From: Gammaproteobacteria bacterium
Lineage (GTDB): Bacteria; Pseudomonadota; Gammaproteobacteria; UBA6429; Thiohalophilaceae
Assembly (NCBI GenBank): GCA_011052165.1
Contig: DRJN01000414.1
Span: 1 to 5,500, forward strand
DNA length: 5,500 bases
Direction of reading: 5' to 3'
In this document: positions 5,416 to 5,500 of the stretch, in pieces
How the letters are laid out: every line of letters starts with the position of its first letter
How positions within the stretch are numbered: position 1 is the stretch's first letter
Program-made: the position numbers and the translations under genes
The notes under the pieces: model-generated
Databases searched by the model: none
What the model was told of the DNA's origin: nothing
The model's input: the letters and a program-made list of their open reading frames with translations, nothing else

Positions 5416-5500
5416 CTACGCAAATTTGGCTACAGGTACTGGACGCTCAACAGCAAAATTCTTTTTGTGTGTTTTGATTCGCTCTATTTCATGCATCGTA
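5416..5500 (-). CDS. C-terminal end of an unidentified reading frame, cut by the window edge
   Basis: The minus strand is open from the right edge to a TAG at 5416-5418. An ATG at 5494-5496 would give a 26-residue peptide rich in Lys, His and Glu that ends VERPVPVAKFA, but the frame may continue upstream out of the window. I do not recognise it. With so little sequence, a chance open frame is about as likely as a gene end. The dyad immediately downstream is mild support for a gene ending here. Confidence 0.25.
   Translation of the reverse strand, partial: TMHEIERIKTHKKNFAVERPVPVAKFA

Overview
The window looks like chromosomal DNA of a gammaproteobacterium. The evidence is the gene content: a split P-protein glycine cleavage operon behind a tandem glycine riboswitch, a DUF2956 gene, and a REP-associated tyrosine transposase (RAYT) with its palindromes. 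Free-living sulfur- or methane-oxidising groups often have this gene set, but no genus can be named from sequence alone. All intact genes lie on the minus strand, so transcription runs from high to low coordinates. Only the RAYT remnant lies on the plus strand.

In transcription order, the right edge (5354-5500) holds the tail of an unidentified short minus-strand reading frame and a dyad repeat. Next comes a mobile unit (4729-5353): two inverted copies of a GTGGGCAC-type palindrome bracketing a decayed RAYT gene. Right behind it is a small DUF2956 gene with one C-terminal membrane segment (4353-4691). A 360-base non-coding leader follows, with a candidate promoter, a tandem glycine riboswitch (4050-4233) and a strong intrinsic terminator (4008-4049) abutting the second aptamer.

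Beyond the leader lies the operon lipA - gcvT - gcvH - gcvPA, running off the left edge, where gcvPB would be expected. GcvT, GcvH and GcvPA are parts of the glycine cleavage system. LipA builds the lipoyl cofactor that GcvH must carry. The riboswitch is therefore placed to control both the enzyme and the maturation of its swinging arm in response to glycine. The LipA is recognisably complete (both iron-sulfur cysteine motifs and the C-terminal RSSY) but differs from textbook LipA in its C-terminal half, so it may be an operon-dedicated paralogue.

Between lipA and gcvT sits a compact structured element (2936-3039): a near-perfect 20-bp inverted repeat enclosing a G+C-rich hairpin of the kind scattered through many proteobacterial genomes. 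It covers the apparent N-terminal extension of gcvT, so the real gcvT start is placed at 2896. I see no clearly new system. The most noteworthy points are the divergent LipA under glycine-riboswitch control, the intercistronic element, and the RAYT copy that has lost its HUH motif.
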